Assembly (NCBI GenBank): GCA_002104985.1
Contig: MCGO01000028.1
Location: 310,001-374,000, forward strand
Source of the DNA: Rhizoclosmatium globosum
Taxonomy: Eukaryota; Chytridiomycota; Chytridiomycetes; Chytridiales; Chytriomycetaceae
Direction of reading: 5' to 3'
Length of the DNA stretch: 64,000 nt
In this document: positions 1-11,218 of the stretch, one piece after another
How the letters are laid out: each line of letters opens with the position of its first letter
Position numbering within the stretch: position 1 is the first letter of the stretch
Program-made: the position numbers and the translations under genes
Notes under the pieces: model-generated
Databases searched by the model: none
What the model saw: only the letters and a program-made list of their open reading frames with translations
What the model was told of the DNA's origin: nothing

Positions 1-315
1 GGTGGAGAAGGACGACGCGTTGATTCTGGCCGACTTGATACCGTTGATGGACAACCTGGTGTGGAAGAGGTGACTGTTCTTCGTCGTAATTTCATCGGAC
101 CTGCTGGTGACGACGAAAATAAGAGTGGGATGGTAGTTCCATTTGCGATCAAGTATGAAGGTGAAATGACTGAGATTGTGGTTGGGTGCCATTGGATTGA
201 AGAAGACGGACGTGCTTTGTTTTGGGAGACAATTCGCGCACACAAGCCTGATTTTTTCACCTTTGGTCCTGGAAAGTTTGGTGGTGTTCGGGTGGAAAAG
301 AGACTGACACTTTAA
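1..315 (+). CDS. 3' end of an unrecognised gene (5' partial)
   Basis: The reading frame ends with TAA at 313-315. The last ~60 residues (from 'SGMVVPFAIKYEG' to 'GVRVEKRLTL') look like a real folded C-terminus. Two readings of the 5' part are possible. One is continuous in frame 1. The other starts in frame 2 ('VEKDDALILADLIPLMDNLV') and crosses a 56-nt intron at 70-125 (GTGACT...AG), rejoining the same C-terminus in frame. The frame-2 peptide has a more protein-like hydrophobic pattern, but the acceptor lacks a pyrimidine tract, so this stays unresolved. I do not recognise the family. Confidence 0.5.
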   Translation, partial: GGEGRRVDSGRLDTVDGQPGVEEVTVLRRNFIGPAGDDENKSGMVVPFAIKYEGEMTEIVVGCHWIEEDGRALFWETIRAHKPDFFTFGPGKFGGVRVEKRLTL

Positions 316-525
316 GTCGCGTGTAAGGCAGCTGATATATGATTTTGGAATCATTTTCTGAGTTATTGCCTGCATAAACAATTGATTTCGGAAGTTGAGA
401 ACCCAATTGCTGTTTCATTCAAGAACACCATCGAAACCTTGCCCGCATTTGCTTTAGTTATTTATTCAAAGGCTCAAAAGGAGAAACAACGGAGTGAGAG
501 AGAAAAGTCAGAAAACTAATTAAAA

Positions 526-1923
526 TTAAAACTCAACAGAGGAGCGAACACCAGCAACGCCAGGAACGTAGCGAACCTTTGGCTTTTCAACAACAGGTGG
601 CTCGACTCGCTTGCGCTCACGCTTGAATGCGCGAGCTTCATTCAAAAAGTTGTCAAACAAGTAGTCAGTATCCTCAGGCCCTCCACAAGCCTCAGGGTGG
701 AACTGAACAGAAGAGTAAGGCAATAACTGGTGACGGACACCTTCGTTTGAGCCATCATTGGCGTTACGGAAGTATGGCATCCAACCTGGAACGTCAACAG
801 AGTCATCAATGGCATAACCATGATTCTGGGAGGTGATGACACACTTTCCAGTAGTCAAGTCAATGCAAGGCTGATTGTGTCCACGGTTTCCGAAAGGCAT
901 CTTGTAAGTCTTGTAACCCGCCGCGAGACCAAGAACTTGGTTGCCCATGCAGATACCAAAGATTGGAGTTGGGATACGGCCTTGATCCTTGTACATGATG
1001 GCTTTGACATTGGCGACAGTCTTGCCCATGTGGCTTGGGTCTCCTGGACCGTTGGAGAGAATAACACCGTCGTACTTTGTTGAGTCCTTGGTGACATCGT
1101 GGTCCCATGGAAGGACGGTTACTTTGGCACCACGGTTCGCAAGGCACTTGATAATGTTTTGCTTGACTCCACAGTCAATGAGGGCAATGTGAACGTCACC
1201 AGATGGGTTGACAACATAGGATTCCTTGGTGGAGGCAAGGGCACACAAGTTGCGGGCATTTGGGTTGTCGATTTCGAGAGCTGGAGTTGGCTCTGGAATG
1301 GGCGAGGAGGGAGAAGCAGCAACGGCAATTTCACCAAGGGTGGAACCTCGCTGACGAAGAAGGGACACGATCGCACGCGTGTCCACACCAGAGATGGCAG
1401 GAACACCGTAGCGCGCGCACCACTGACCAAGAGATTCAACCGCAGCCCAGTGCGAATGCTTCGCGGCGTAGTCATTGACAACGATTCCGCGGACTTGGAC
1501 GCGATTCGATTCAAAGTATTTCGAAAGGCCAAACGCGTCGCGGGCCGAGTCGGAGGGAACACCGTAGTTTCCAATGAGAGGCTGGGTAAAGACAAGAATC
1601 TGGCCCGAATAGGAAGGATCAGTCATGCTCTCGGTGTATCCAACGAGCGAGGTTGTGAATACAACTTCTCCGGAAATCTTCTTGTTCTTCAGGGGAGCAC
1701 CAAAGGACACACCCTTGAACGTGTAGCCAGTGGACAAGTGCAGAGCAGCTGGAAGGGTGGGTGGTTCTGCAGCTGGGCCAGGGACAGTTGGCTGGGGTGG
1801 TTTCTTCTGGTCAGTTGAAGTCAGGGTTGCAAGTGTTCTGATTGTGGCAAAGGCCGTGGCAGTTGTGGCAGTTGCAGTTGTCGTGAGGGTTGTTGAGGCG
1901 CGGCGGGTTGCTGGGGCAAACAT
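526..1923 (-). CDS. CPA1: carbamoyl-phosphate synthase, arginine-specific, small subunit
   Basis: This is the glutaminase subunit that supplies ammonia to the large subunit for carbamoyl phosphate in arginine synthesis. It is a single exon of 465 aa. Residues 1-45 are Ala/Thr/Arg-rich with no acidic residues before D38, fitting a mitochondrial presequence. The N-terminal CPSase domain starts near residue 62 and a class I glutamine amidotransferase domain covers about 245-430. The nucleophile is Cys325 in 'GICMGNQ', with His409 and Glu411 in 'QFHPEA'. Length and motifs match fungal CPA1/arg-2. A short tail after residue 435 is Lys/Arg/Pro-rich. The 5' leader carries a spliced uORF (2002-2231) with the arginine attenuator core, so arginine-dependent translational repression is expected. 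Confidence 0.95.
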   Translation of the reverse strand: MFAPATRRASTTLTTTATATTATAFATIRTLATLTSTDQKKPPQPTVPGPAAEPPTLPAALHLSTGYTFKGVSFGAPLKNKKISGEVVFTTSLVGYTESMTDPSYSGQILVFTQPLIGNYGVPSDSARDAFGLSKYFESNRVQVRGIVVNDYAAKHSHWAAVESLGQWCARYGVPAISGVDTRAIVSLLRQRGSTLGEIAVAASPSSPIPEPTPALEIDNPNARNLCALASTKESYVVNPSGDVHIALIDCGVKQNIIKCLANRGAKVTVLPWDHDVTKDSTKYDGVILSNGPGDPSHMGKTVANVKAIMYKDQGRIPTPIFGICMGNQVLGLAAGYKTYKMPFGNRGHNQPCIDLTTGKCVITSQNHGYAIDDSVDVPGWMPYFRNANDGSNEGVRHQLLPYSSVQFHPEACGGPEDTDYLFDNFLNEARAFKRERKRVEPPVVEKPKVRYVPGVAGVRSSVEF

Positions 1924-1964
1924 TGTAATTGTTTTGGATACTTTGGTTTGGGGTTTGTTGCGTC

Positions 1965-1972
1965 TTTTTATA
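1965..1972 (-). promoter_or_regulatory. TATA-like motif between the uORF and the CPA1 start
   Basis: TATAAAAA reads on the minus strand 49 nt upstream of the CPA1 ATG and downstream of the uORF stop. If it directed initiation about 30 nt away, the transcript would lack the attenuator uORF. Only the motif is seen; its use is inference. Confidence 0.25.
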
Positions 1973-2001
1973 GATTTGGATTCTTTAGATTGTTTGTTTG
2001 T

Positions 2002-2231
2002 TTACGCGGCGATGCTCTTGTAAACCTGTGATTGAAGGAGGAGAGTAGTGAGTACGTACGCGGAAGAAAGTAGGTGAGAGTGGTGAAGGAGAGAGAGAGA
2101 AGTGTGGACAGCAGCTGTTATCTTATCTCCCATCCCCCTCTTGCCTTCAAACACAGCCTCAGCTACAAGTGACTTACTTGGTCAGAGATGTAGTCTTGCG
2201 CGGTAGTTTCCTGGCTGTGGCGATATGGCAT
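2002..2231 (-). CDS. upstream ORF: arginine attenuator peptide of CPA1 (two exons)
   Basis: On the minus strand an ATG at 2231-2229 opens a short frame. Exon 1 is 2231-2178 and exon 2 is 2025-2002, separated by a 152-nt GTAAGT...CACAG intron. The spliced peptide has 25 residues. It contains 'TAQDYISDQ' followed, across the intron, by 'VYKSIAA' and a stop 78 nt before the CPA1 start. Known fungal attenuator peptides are 24-25 residues with a conserved Q-D-Y-(I/L)-S-D core followed by a hydrophobic-aromatic-basic stretch, so length, core and C-terminal pattern all match. Unspliced, the frame would end after 21 residues with the core intact but a different C-terminus. Known role of the family: arginine stalls the ribosome at the end of this peptide and reduces initiation at the main ORF. 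Confidence 0.85.
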
Positions 2232-2514
2232 AAACTGATAAGAGGAGAGGCGAGGAGGTCTTTGGTGGGACTTCGCCTTGCTGCTGTGTTTGGTGCTGAG
2301 AAAAAGAGGAAAGGGGAAAATCGCCCTTTTCAGTGACCACTTTCGATGATATCACCGAACATCGATAAAAACCCTGTCGCTTTGCACAGATAAATAAGTA
2401 AAAGGAAAACGAATTGATAATGGAAATATACTGTATTCCTGGAGATTGTTCTCAAGTGAACAAAGAAAAAGAAGATAAAAATAGTACAAGAGAAGGAAAG
2501 ATACAGAGAATCTT

Positions 2515-5500
2515 TCAAATACGTGAAGATTTGCTGCTACCAAGTGCAGCCCTTTTGGCACTAGAAATTTCTAACTGTTGGGCATTAACGACCTCAATCT
2601 TTCCCATTGAGCCTGTATCACAATCAGTTTCATCTACACTGGATGCGTTACGTGAATTTCTGTCAACTGATGGCGGGGCAAACTGAATTCCTGCAGTTCC
2701 AACGCCTCGAAGTGGGGAAAACTCCACACGTGTAGACGACGAACTCAAATCGGCATCCCCAGACTCAACAGATTTCTGATTGAATACAGCTCCAAAGTTT
2801 CTGTTTGCTGTCGCGCCAATATTTGGTGTGAGGGATCGCCTTTTCTTGTCGCCACCAATCACAATCTCATCCAAACTCTTTTTCTTTGAGGCAACAGATC
2901 CATTACCAGTCGCCACTTTGGGGCTTACAGGGACACTAACGTTTTTTGCTCTTTCAAGCTCGAATGGCTGGAAACGTGGGAATTCCGGAACAACAGCACC
3001 ACCCAAGTACTTGGCGAGCGGGAAGTTTGAAGGCGATTCCATCAATTTACTAGATTCTCCTCGAGGAACGACGAAACGGGTTCCACTAGGAACAGTAGCT
3101 GGTTTCTCTAAAGTGACCAATGAGAATCAAGGTTGTCATAGACTCCTTTCACAAACAACTCACCCATAACAACACTAGCGAAACTTTTCTTTTCGCCAGA
3201 AGACTTAATTTCGCGTCCAGGAGGAGGAGAAACAAGTTTTGGTGCAGGAATCGTGTGGTCATCACCTTCTGCTGCAATCGCATCCTCAAACTTGTGAATC
3301 AATGATCCAACAGAGCTATCCTCGCTCACATCTTTCTTGACGGCGCCTGGAACCAAGTCGGGGTGTGATACATGTATTTGAACAATCTTCGCAACCTCTT
3401 TGGCTTTACTCAGGCGGGCCTGCTTTAGCGATTCGGTGAGCTCTGAAAGTGAACCTGTGGATTCTTGGGGACTTGTCGATCCTGACTTTGCTTTGCTTGC
3501 CGACAACGCAACCATACTTGCGTACGACTTGGCGAGAGATGCAACGGTTGGAGTTTTGGGGGACTCTTCTTCCTTGAAGATTGGTTCTGAAGCGTCCTTT
3601 ACAATCGAAACAGCGTCTGCGACGTTTTGAGTTTGTGGAATAGCCTCGGGCATTAGAATAACTGATTGATCCGCTTTTGTGACTTTGGCTCCATCTTTAT
3701 CAGCAACTTCAAGTTTATCGGAACCTTTCTTTGATTTCGACACGGATGGCTTTTTGGTGGTAGACTCTATATTGTTAGAAACTACTGACATTGTTGAAAT
3801 CGGAGTCTCGGCAGAAGACATAACTTGAACGATATCTTTCTCTGCTTTTGATCTTGACGGGGATGAAAGAATCTTCTCTGGTAATTCTTGAGAAGGAGAG
3901 CTGACAAGATCCTTGGACGATACAAGGTTGGCATAAGAAAGGCGTGCCAGACCAGACTTAGACTGGACGGTATCTTGATTTACTGCAGTAATCGCGGACG
4001 ACGTTTCCACTGTTGATTGAATGGATTGTTTTCCAGTTGATTGAGAAATAGATCCCACAGACTTCTTTTTCTTGGAACGTCTTCTCTTCTTTGGCGTCTT
4101 TTCTGCAACGATAAGGCTACTTGCGAGAACTGGAGTGGAAGGACCAGCAGTTGGAGTGACAGAAGTAATGGAACGAATTGTAGCATCTGACATGCGACGG
4201 CGTGAGCCAATAGCAGCAGGCGTAGATGCCCTCGAAGACTTGGCAGAGTCAGAATAAACAGTGACGGAAAGAATATTACATAAAGTCGATGTGTTCCTGT
4301 AAACGTAATTAGAACCGAAAACACCAGACCTTAAAAACTCCAACTTACATAACTGTCATCATAACATTACTAGCAGCAACCTCAATTTCACCCAGTTTTC
4401 CCAACCGAGCCTTCAAAGCCAACGGAATTCCATTCTTATCAACACGAGCCAACTCCCTCGAATTCACGGTTGCACCCATCAACTCATCAAACGCATCCGC
4501 ATCCTTCGGAACAACCACATAAAACACTTGGGCATCACCAACCAATCCTGCTCCCGTAAGAGACGAGACACTATCCATTCTAGCCCGCGAAGTTCGCTTC
4601 GAGAGCGACGGCGGTGTAGCTTCCGACCAATTCCACTCATACCGAGATGTCTTAAACTCTTGCGGAATGCCAGCAGACGTCTCGTCCTCATCGTCAAACA
4701 AATACGGAGCTGTTTCATCTTTCTCAAAGAAATCGCTGCTGTTTTGGTCGTCCGTGATTGATTCATAGTCGGAGGAACGTTCCTCGGATTCAGAACCGTA
4801 AGACTGATGTTGTTTAGGGATCACGTCAGCTGGGAAATCGGCGGTAAGCTCTGCAGCTACCGCTGAAGCGGCAACGAATTTTGGGACATTTCCGAACTCC
4901 TGATTTCCATGGTGGTGGTGGTTGTGATGATGTTGTTGACTGTGAGACGTGGTTTGATCTTGATTGAAACTTCCAGTAGACTGGTTTGGGACATGGTGCT
5001 GATGGTGTTCGGGATTGTGATGATTTTCGAAATGGTGTTGAGTTTGGTGCTGCTCGTGCTGATGGTGTTGCTGGTGTTGCTGATGATATGGTTGGCTATC
5101 GTGGTGACGGTGTTGATGGTGAATGTGATTGTGATTGAGATTCTGGCTTGAGTGATGTTGTTGATATTGCTGCTCGGATCCATGAGAATGTTGCTGGTTA
5201 TTGTGATTCCACTGCTCTGGTTGATGATTTTGATGATGGTGTTGGTGTTGGTGTTCATGTGAATCATTTTGATGTTGATGACTGTGATTATGTCCTTGCG
5301 CGTTACGATGGTCTGAATGTTGCTGATTGTTGTGGTATTCATAGTTTGCATGGTGTTGCTGATGAGCATTATAAGAACTGTGGTGGTGATTCTGGTGATG
5401 ATGTGGTTGATGTTGATGATCATGATGATGCTGTTCGTGATGCTCATACTGCTGAGACTGGTGGCTGTGATGCTCCTTTGGAGGCGAGTGGTACCAACTA

Positions 5501-7636
5501 TCATAACTTTGATGACTTCCAGACCTTTTCTCCGGCTCGCTACTCTGCTTGTACCAATTATCGTACGAGTGAGTCACTTGAATAGGGTTGCTTTCTGTAT
5601 AATATGGAATTGGGGGCATATGTTGCTGATGTTGATGGTAGTTGGATTGAACGGGCAACAGATCATCAAACGTTGAAACATTCTCATTTCGAGGTTGTTC
5701 CCAGTGATAATACTCCGGTTGATAGTTATTATGCTGTTGATAACCATGATTCTGATTATTTGATTTTGGTTCGTTGTGGACAAGGTGTTGATTCCAAACA
5801 CGTTCGTAATAGTGGTCAAACCGATTATTACCAAGGTTCTGCTGCTCATTATGCTGATGATCGTGATGACTCGAATCTTGATGGTCTGTGTTTGACGCAT
5901 TTCTGTTTTCTTGTGCTTGATATCCCTCCATCCAATTTTCTGCGTGACCACCATTGCGGTTATCGACTTGGTGATGTTGATGTTGATGATTATTACTGTC
6001 GTTCATGGTGTATTTGTCTCCGCTAGAATGGTTTTCTGCCTTCCATTGACCACCTTGATGGTTGAAAGAATCTTCGCTTCGTGGCTGTTTAAAATAGGTT
6101 TGGTTCGAATTTTCATGAACATGTTTCTGTCCTCTATTCTGATCATTGTTCTCATTCGAACGGTGGTGATGTTGATTGTTGTAGTCTCCCTGATTCTGAT
6201 GCTGGTAGTGATGGTGTTGTGGGTGAGAATACCGTTGCTGTTCATGACTTGACGTGTTTTGCAAGTTTGAATGAATAGAGGACGTTTGATGATAATCGTT
6301 ATTACTGCTGCTAGAATGTCCAAAACGATGTGGCAGTGGAGGAGCACTGCCATCACCACCAACAAATCCTCGAGATTTGTCTTCATAATAAGGATAATAT
6401 TCGGCATTAGCTTCATTACTGGAGCTTCCACCATCGTTTCTTGATGAGTGCTCATTTTTGAATTTGCCGGATTCTTGACTCTTAGAAGTAGTCGCTTTTG
6501 GCTTCGAGATATCTGCGATACGCTTTTGTTCCTGTGGCAATGTTAGATGAATGGTTGATTCAATACTTGAAATACCTCATCCTCCTTCACCCACTGTTTC
6601 ACCAAGTCATCATAAACTCGCCACCATACATTATGCAATTCTGCTGTATCATCCGACATGGATCTGTGGGATAGGGAGTTAGAAGCGAGTTTAGCAAAGG
6701 AACGGAAAGAGATAAGGGAAAAATTGCGGGGTAATCCCACCTATTCCAAACGGTACCGTCACTGAAGCGATATTGATCCCATGGTTTTACATGGCCTGCA
6801 AAGTGAATGACAGACATATTTGATTTGAATTCTTTGACGGCAGGCTGATGATAAGACGATAAGCAATCATACTGTGATACGAAACCACTCACAAGATATG
6901 TATATACAGCCGATGGAGTAACGTTGAAAGTAAACGGCAAACGAGCAGCTCTTTTCAGTTCAGGAGGACAGTAGGGAGGGGCAGGAGCAGAGGAATCGCT
7001 GGGAATCTCGGGCTGTGCAGTGCTTGGGAAGCCCGCCCACGACGAAAAGAAACGATTGAGCAGTCCCTGATCACCACCTGAAAGCAGAAAGATAAGATGA
7101 TCATAGTCTGTAAATTGCAAGGACACACCGTCAAAGCTCCCCGTTCCGTATTCCGCATGCCACATCAAAGCATCGTACACCTGCTGGTTCGGCCGGGCGA
7201 CAAACACACCCGAATTGAAGATGTCCGGCCAGCCAACATCCGGGGCGGCAGCAAACATGATCCCATCTTGCAGGTACTCAAACAGGGAATCCACGTTGCG
7301 GGTTGCAAAGGCATCAGCATCAATGAACGCAACCTTCTCGAATCCCTCCATAAACTGCGGGCTGAACACATGCAGCTTCGTGTAGGTTATATCAAGTTCA
7401 GGACGTCCAAGGAGCTGAAGATTCTCCTTGTTGTTCTTGTTGGTGAACAAGGGGACATAAACGATCCGATCAAACACTCGATAAAGCGTGGCAAGGGCTC
7501 CCCGGGACAGTAACGATGGCGGTACCAGTGCAATCACTTGAGCACTGGATTCCGTCTTCCGTATCGAATGCGCCATGGCGCACGCTCCACGTACATATCC
7601 ATCGGATGTAACGAGGGTTGCGACCGCTTTTGACAT
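2515..7636 (-). CDS. glycogenin with a ~1300-residue low-complexity tail
   Basis: Glycogenin is a self-glucosylating GT8 enzyme that primes glycogen synthesis. Exons: 7636-7129, 7077-6893, 6844-6741, 6663-6576, 6531-4349, 4296-3164, 3107-2515 (1597 aa). The first ~295 residues are the catalytic domain, with the metal-binding DAD at 106-108 ('FIDADAF'), 'GGDQGLLN' near 171 and 'HFAGHVKPW'. The introns at 7128-7078 (51 nt) and 6892-6845 (48 nt) contain no in-frame stop; removing them restores 'SFDGGDQGLLN' and 'YTYLPAVKEF', the segment with the acceptor tyrosine (Y228 or Y230). The rest is predicted disorder: a His/Gln/Asn-rich stretch of about 480 residues, then Ser/Lys/Thr-rich sequence. Animal and yeast glycogenins are far shorter (about 330-620 aa). 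The ERG7 stop lies only 44 bp upstream. Confidence 0.9.
4880..6330 (-). repeat. His/Gln/Asn-coding low-complexity tract in glycogenin exon 5
   Basis: Imperfect repeats of CAT, CAC, CAA and CAG codons give runs such as 'HHHNHHHHG' and 'HQHHHQNHQ'. The antisense and shifted frames across this tract stay open and show Ile/Thr/Met-rich or Val/Met/Leu-rich pseudo-proteins; these are by-products of the repeat. Confidence 0.8.
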
Positions 7637-7680
7637 TCTTTCAAAGTTCTTATCGTCAAAAAATCATTTCTTTACTTAAT

Positions 7681-10492
7681 TCACTTGATTTTGGGGTTAT
7701 TATACTTTTTCGCATATACTCCGAGTGCCCAAATGGTAAACACGAATTTGTAGTTGGGGTAGCCTATGTTTCAGATAAGTATTCCACTCAAGGACATAAA
7801 ATGTCACTCACTAATCATACAGTTGTGATTGAAAACACCCTCAATAGCTTCTTGCTTCCATTCTCCGTTTGGTTGTTGTCTGGACATCAGCAACTGAATT
7901 CACAACAAAAACGAGATAAGTTCACAAGATATTCACACAAGAACGCTTTACCTTAATTCCCTTCTCCAAGTGCTCTTGAACAGGGTAATCGGCAGCCATC
8001 AGAGACAACAGAGCCCAAGCTGTATTAACGACCTGAGAAGTCTCATGATGTACATACTCGTAGGTTTCAGACGACTACGGTTTGAATTAAGTCGCAATGC
8101 CACAATAAATTAGGGAATAAAAAATCACCTTGAATGACTCTCCCCAACCTCCATCTTTCCTCTGTTTGGAAATCAAAAACTCGCAAGCTCTACGAACTGG
8201 TTCGGAGTTGTGATAATACATTCCAACAGACGCCAGACTGTTGAGGGCAAACAGTCCTGCATATGTAAAGCAGATTCCCCAAGAACCGTACCAACTTCCG
8301 TCCTTTCTTTGAATATTCAGAATATACTTCACAGCTCTGGCAATCGTGTCACTATTAGAACGTCAAGAATTAGTAATGACATGAGGTAAGTCGTGATTAC
8401 GCACTCAATTTCCTTTCTACGATGGTTTGGATAATGTTCTCTGAACTCTGTCAGTCCAAGAACAACACTTGTAGTACACTCTGGATACGTGTACTCAACC
8501 ATGATGTTTCCAAAGACTTCCGCAGGGTTGAGCCATTCAAACCACTTTGGTCCACGGACAAGTTCATACGATGCAAATCCTCCATCGCCATTCTGCATTC
8601 CCAACAAGACATTAACAGAATCGAACAATCTTTGCTCCGAAATCTTCTTCATGGAGTAATCCGCCGGGAAGATAACCTTATTCTGCAACAACAAAGTCGC
8701 CTTCAACCCTTCAGCCGTACAATCACTAACAGTATAACTCTGATGACGCGTACTAAAAGGCCACGCGCCTTTACTAGCCTGACGATGACAAACCGTCAAA
8801 TCAATGATCGGATCATGCTGGATCTGCGTGATATCCAAAAACTCGTACGCCTTCATCAACGACTTTTTGAATTCGGGTTCCTCGGCAAGACCCGTTTCAA
8901 CCATGGCTTGGACGGCGAAGGATGTGTCCCAGAGTTGGGATCCGTTTGTTCCGTTCATCATCATGCCTTCGCCGGATTTCCAGAGGAAGTCGTCGATGCG
9001 GGAGGTGTGGCGTTTGAAGTTTTCGGAGTCGGGGCCGTCGACGAGCCAGACGGAGAGCATGTTCATGACTTTGTTGACGGGGCCGAGGTCTAGGAAGTCC
9101 GTGTTGATGTCTTCGTAGCGGATTTGCGTGAGTGCGGCGTCGAGGGCTGGCTTTCTGAAGATTGGGAACTTTTCGTAAATGACAAGGATTTCTGGATTGT
9201 ATTTTGTTAGATATAGAGAGAGGAGTTTCTGTGAATAATACCGTTACAGAAATCCATCAACTTTGTGTGAGGCAAGAACAAGTCAACGGCAGCAACGTTG
9301 TTTCTCTGTCTATCCCAAACAATCGTTTCATAAGGTTGCACGTAAAGTTCCTACTCGAGATACATCAATAAAACACAGATAGCAGTAAGTCCAAAGAAGT
9401 AAACAAACCTTTCGCAACTCCAAAATCAAATCATCCACCTCCGCCTTAAACTTTCTTCCATACAAGAAACTCATTGGCAAAGCCACCATCCGCGAGTGAC
9501 ACCACATTCTCCCCGGATGAATTGGCACCCAATACGGCAACAACCACAATTCAGGCGGAACAGGGTTATTCCCTTCCCACTCATACACATTCAAACAAGA
9601 AAGCCAGAATTTCCCCCACGCTGGAATCCCAGTTGTGCCTCCGAGTTTATGCAAATGCGCCCGTGCACGCGCGCAGACGGGGTCGTCGGGAGATACACCG
9701 AGGAGACGGAGGGCAACGTAGTTGAGGGCTGTTCCGAAGACGGAGGATACGGATTCGATATGACTGATTATGAGGTGGGTTTTTTGGAAAATTAGGGCTT
9801 TTCACAGGGGGGAAGAGGAGAAGGAGAAGAAGAGGAGGAAAAATGGGAACGGTGGAAGAGGAGATACGTTACATTCCCCAACCGCCGTCTTCCTTGTGTG
9901 CACGTGCACGCAGGTAGTTGATGAGTTCGATTTGTTGGCCTGGCTTCCATGGAGTTTTCGTAATGTACATTGTGATGACGAGCCCTGGGATCAAGAACAT
10001 GGGTCCTCCGTATTCACCTATATTCAGTTGTTTAGAAGTGGTGTGGTTGAGAAGTGAGATGTTGTAGGATTACCAGCCCAATGTCCGTCCTCCGTCTGAA
10101 GCTTCTCAAAGAAACGGTACCCGTTCTTAGCAGCATCCAAGGCAGTAGTAGCTTTAGGGAACACACTTCCATCCTAATAATTTGGATGTTCAAATGGTCA
10201 GAGTTCAACCAAATGAGATCAGTTGAATGAGAAGTGATTGATCCTTACGGAGAGTGGAAGTCCTTGCCAGTACTTGCATGCTTCCGTTTGAGGCCAATCG
10301 ACGAGTTGAAGTTCATCTTCAACGTATTGCCAAACCTTTTGTGGGGTTTTGGAACTGAGTAAGATACAAGCCCATAAAGAAGCACAGCGTTCGTTGCAAG
10401 CTTACTTGGCGTCCTTCTGAAACAGAAAGCCTCCATTTGGTTGGATCAGTTGAAGTTAGTCCTGCTGCTGGACAGGTGGATTTTGCTGGCAT
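7681..10492 (-). CDS. ERG7: lanosterol synthase (oxidosqualene cyclase)
   Basis: It cyclises 2,3-oxidosqualene to lanosterol, the first cyclic step of ergosterol synthesis, on ER or lipid-droplet membranes. Eleven exons: 10492-10406, 10335-10249, 10173-10074, 10017-9873, 9763-9409, 9350-9242, 9191-8405, 8351-8129, 8074-7952, 7893-7812, 7763-7681; 726 aa, the usual length for the family. The catalytic acid motif 'DCTAE' starts at about D451. QW-type repeats such as 'DGSWYGSWG', 'KDGGWGESF' and '[10 protein letters not shown]' are present, as is the C-terminal '[17 protein letters not shown]'. The N-terminus '[12 protein letters not shown]' matches the start of the family. Exon 2 uses the acceptor at 10336 because it alone keeps frame with '[11 protein letters not shown]'. 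The stop lies 44 bp before the glycogenin start on the same strand. Confidence 0.95.
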
Positions 10493-10629
10493 ATTTTTGT
10501 GTATGGCATCAGGCCATCATTGCCAAAAAGAGTGGTGTAGGATGACCAATTGCCTTAAAGCAGATAGAAGAAAGAAAAAAGAAGGAATACAATATTTATT
10601 TGTTTACTCAATAATCAAGTTGATGCGAA

Positions 10630-11218
10630 TCACAAGTTCTTTTCTGGTTGCGACTCGGATGATGGTGATGGGCCAGTGAAGGTAGATGGCATATTGTAGG
10701 CTCCAGTACAATCCTGCAATGAGTCGCCCAACTTTACAACAGTGTATCGAATGACACGCTCGTCAAAGGACAGAGCTTTCCTCAGACCAGCCATAGTTGA
10801 AGGAGAAGCGTCAAACTGCATAGCCCAAGTGATTCCGTGCGAGAAGATTTCCTGATGTCTGCGCATGCGGTAAGGCAGTTCCTGAGTTTGCAGCCGTTGG
10901 AAGCCACGGACAACTCCGCCATTGTCAAGGACGTGAAGGGCGGCAGTCTTCATGAGCGGCTTCACGATTTCCTCCTTCCATTTCTACGAGGATCAGGGTA
11001 TTGAGAGTGAGTCATGTGTTGATTTGGAGGTGATTTGGAGGGGTAGGAGGCTTACAGAGTCATCCTTTGAGAACATTGAGGTGACAGACTCAACGGCTGC
11101 ACCGACAGCTCGGGGCTTTGTGCGGCGGGCGATGCAGACAAGATCGTAGAGAGGCTGGGTAGTGAAGGGGTTAATGCATTAGTCGTTGGTGTGGTAGGCA
11201 GAGTAGCAAACTAACCAT
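10630..11218 (-). CDS. mitochondrial ribosomal protein bS6m (MRP17-type)
   Basis: This is a mitochondrial small-subunit ribosomal protein. Exons are 11218-11216, 11154-11056 and 10983-10630 (151 aa). The first coding exon is only the ATG, followed directly by a 61-nt GTTAGT...CCAG intron. Spliced, the protein begins M-PLYDLVCIARR and continues through 'MKTAALHVLDNGGVVRGF', 'LPYRMRRHQEIFSHG' and 'MQFDASPSTM', the S6 alpha/beta pattern of MRP17. The C-terminus after residue 130 is Ser/Pro-rich. It is divergent from VPS53, with 98 bp between start codons. Confidence 0.85.

Noticed and set aside
1099..1818. 239-codon plus-strand ORF opposite CPA1
   Set aside because: It lies wholly antisense to a strongly conserved gene and shows no recognisable motif.
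4857..5504. Long antisense and shifted ORFs in the His-rich tract (Ile/Thr/Met- or Val/Leu-rich proteins)
   Set aside because: They are by-products of CAT/CAC/CAA repeats in the glycogenin frame; composition is monotonous and no domain or splice structure supports them.
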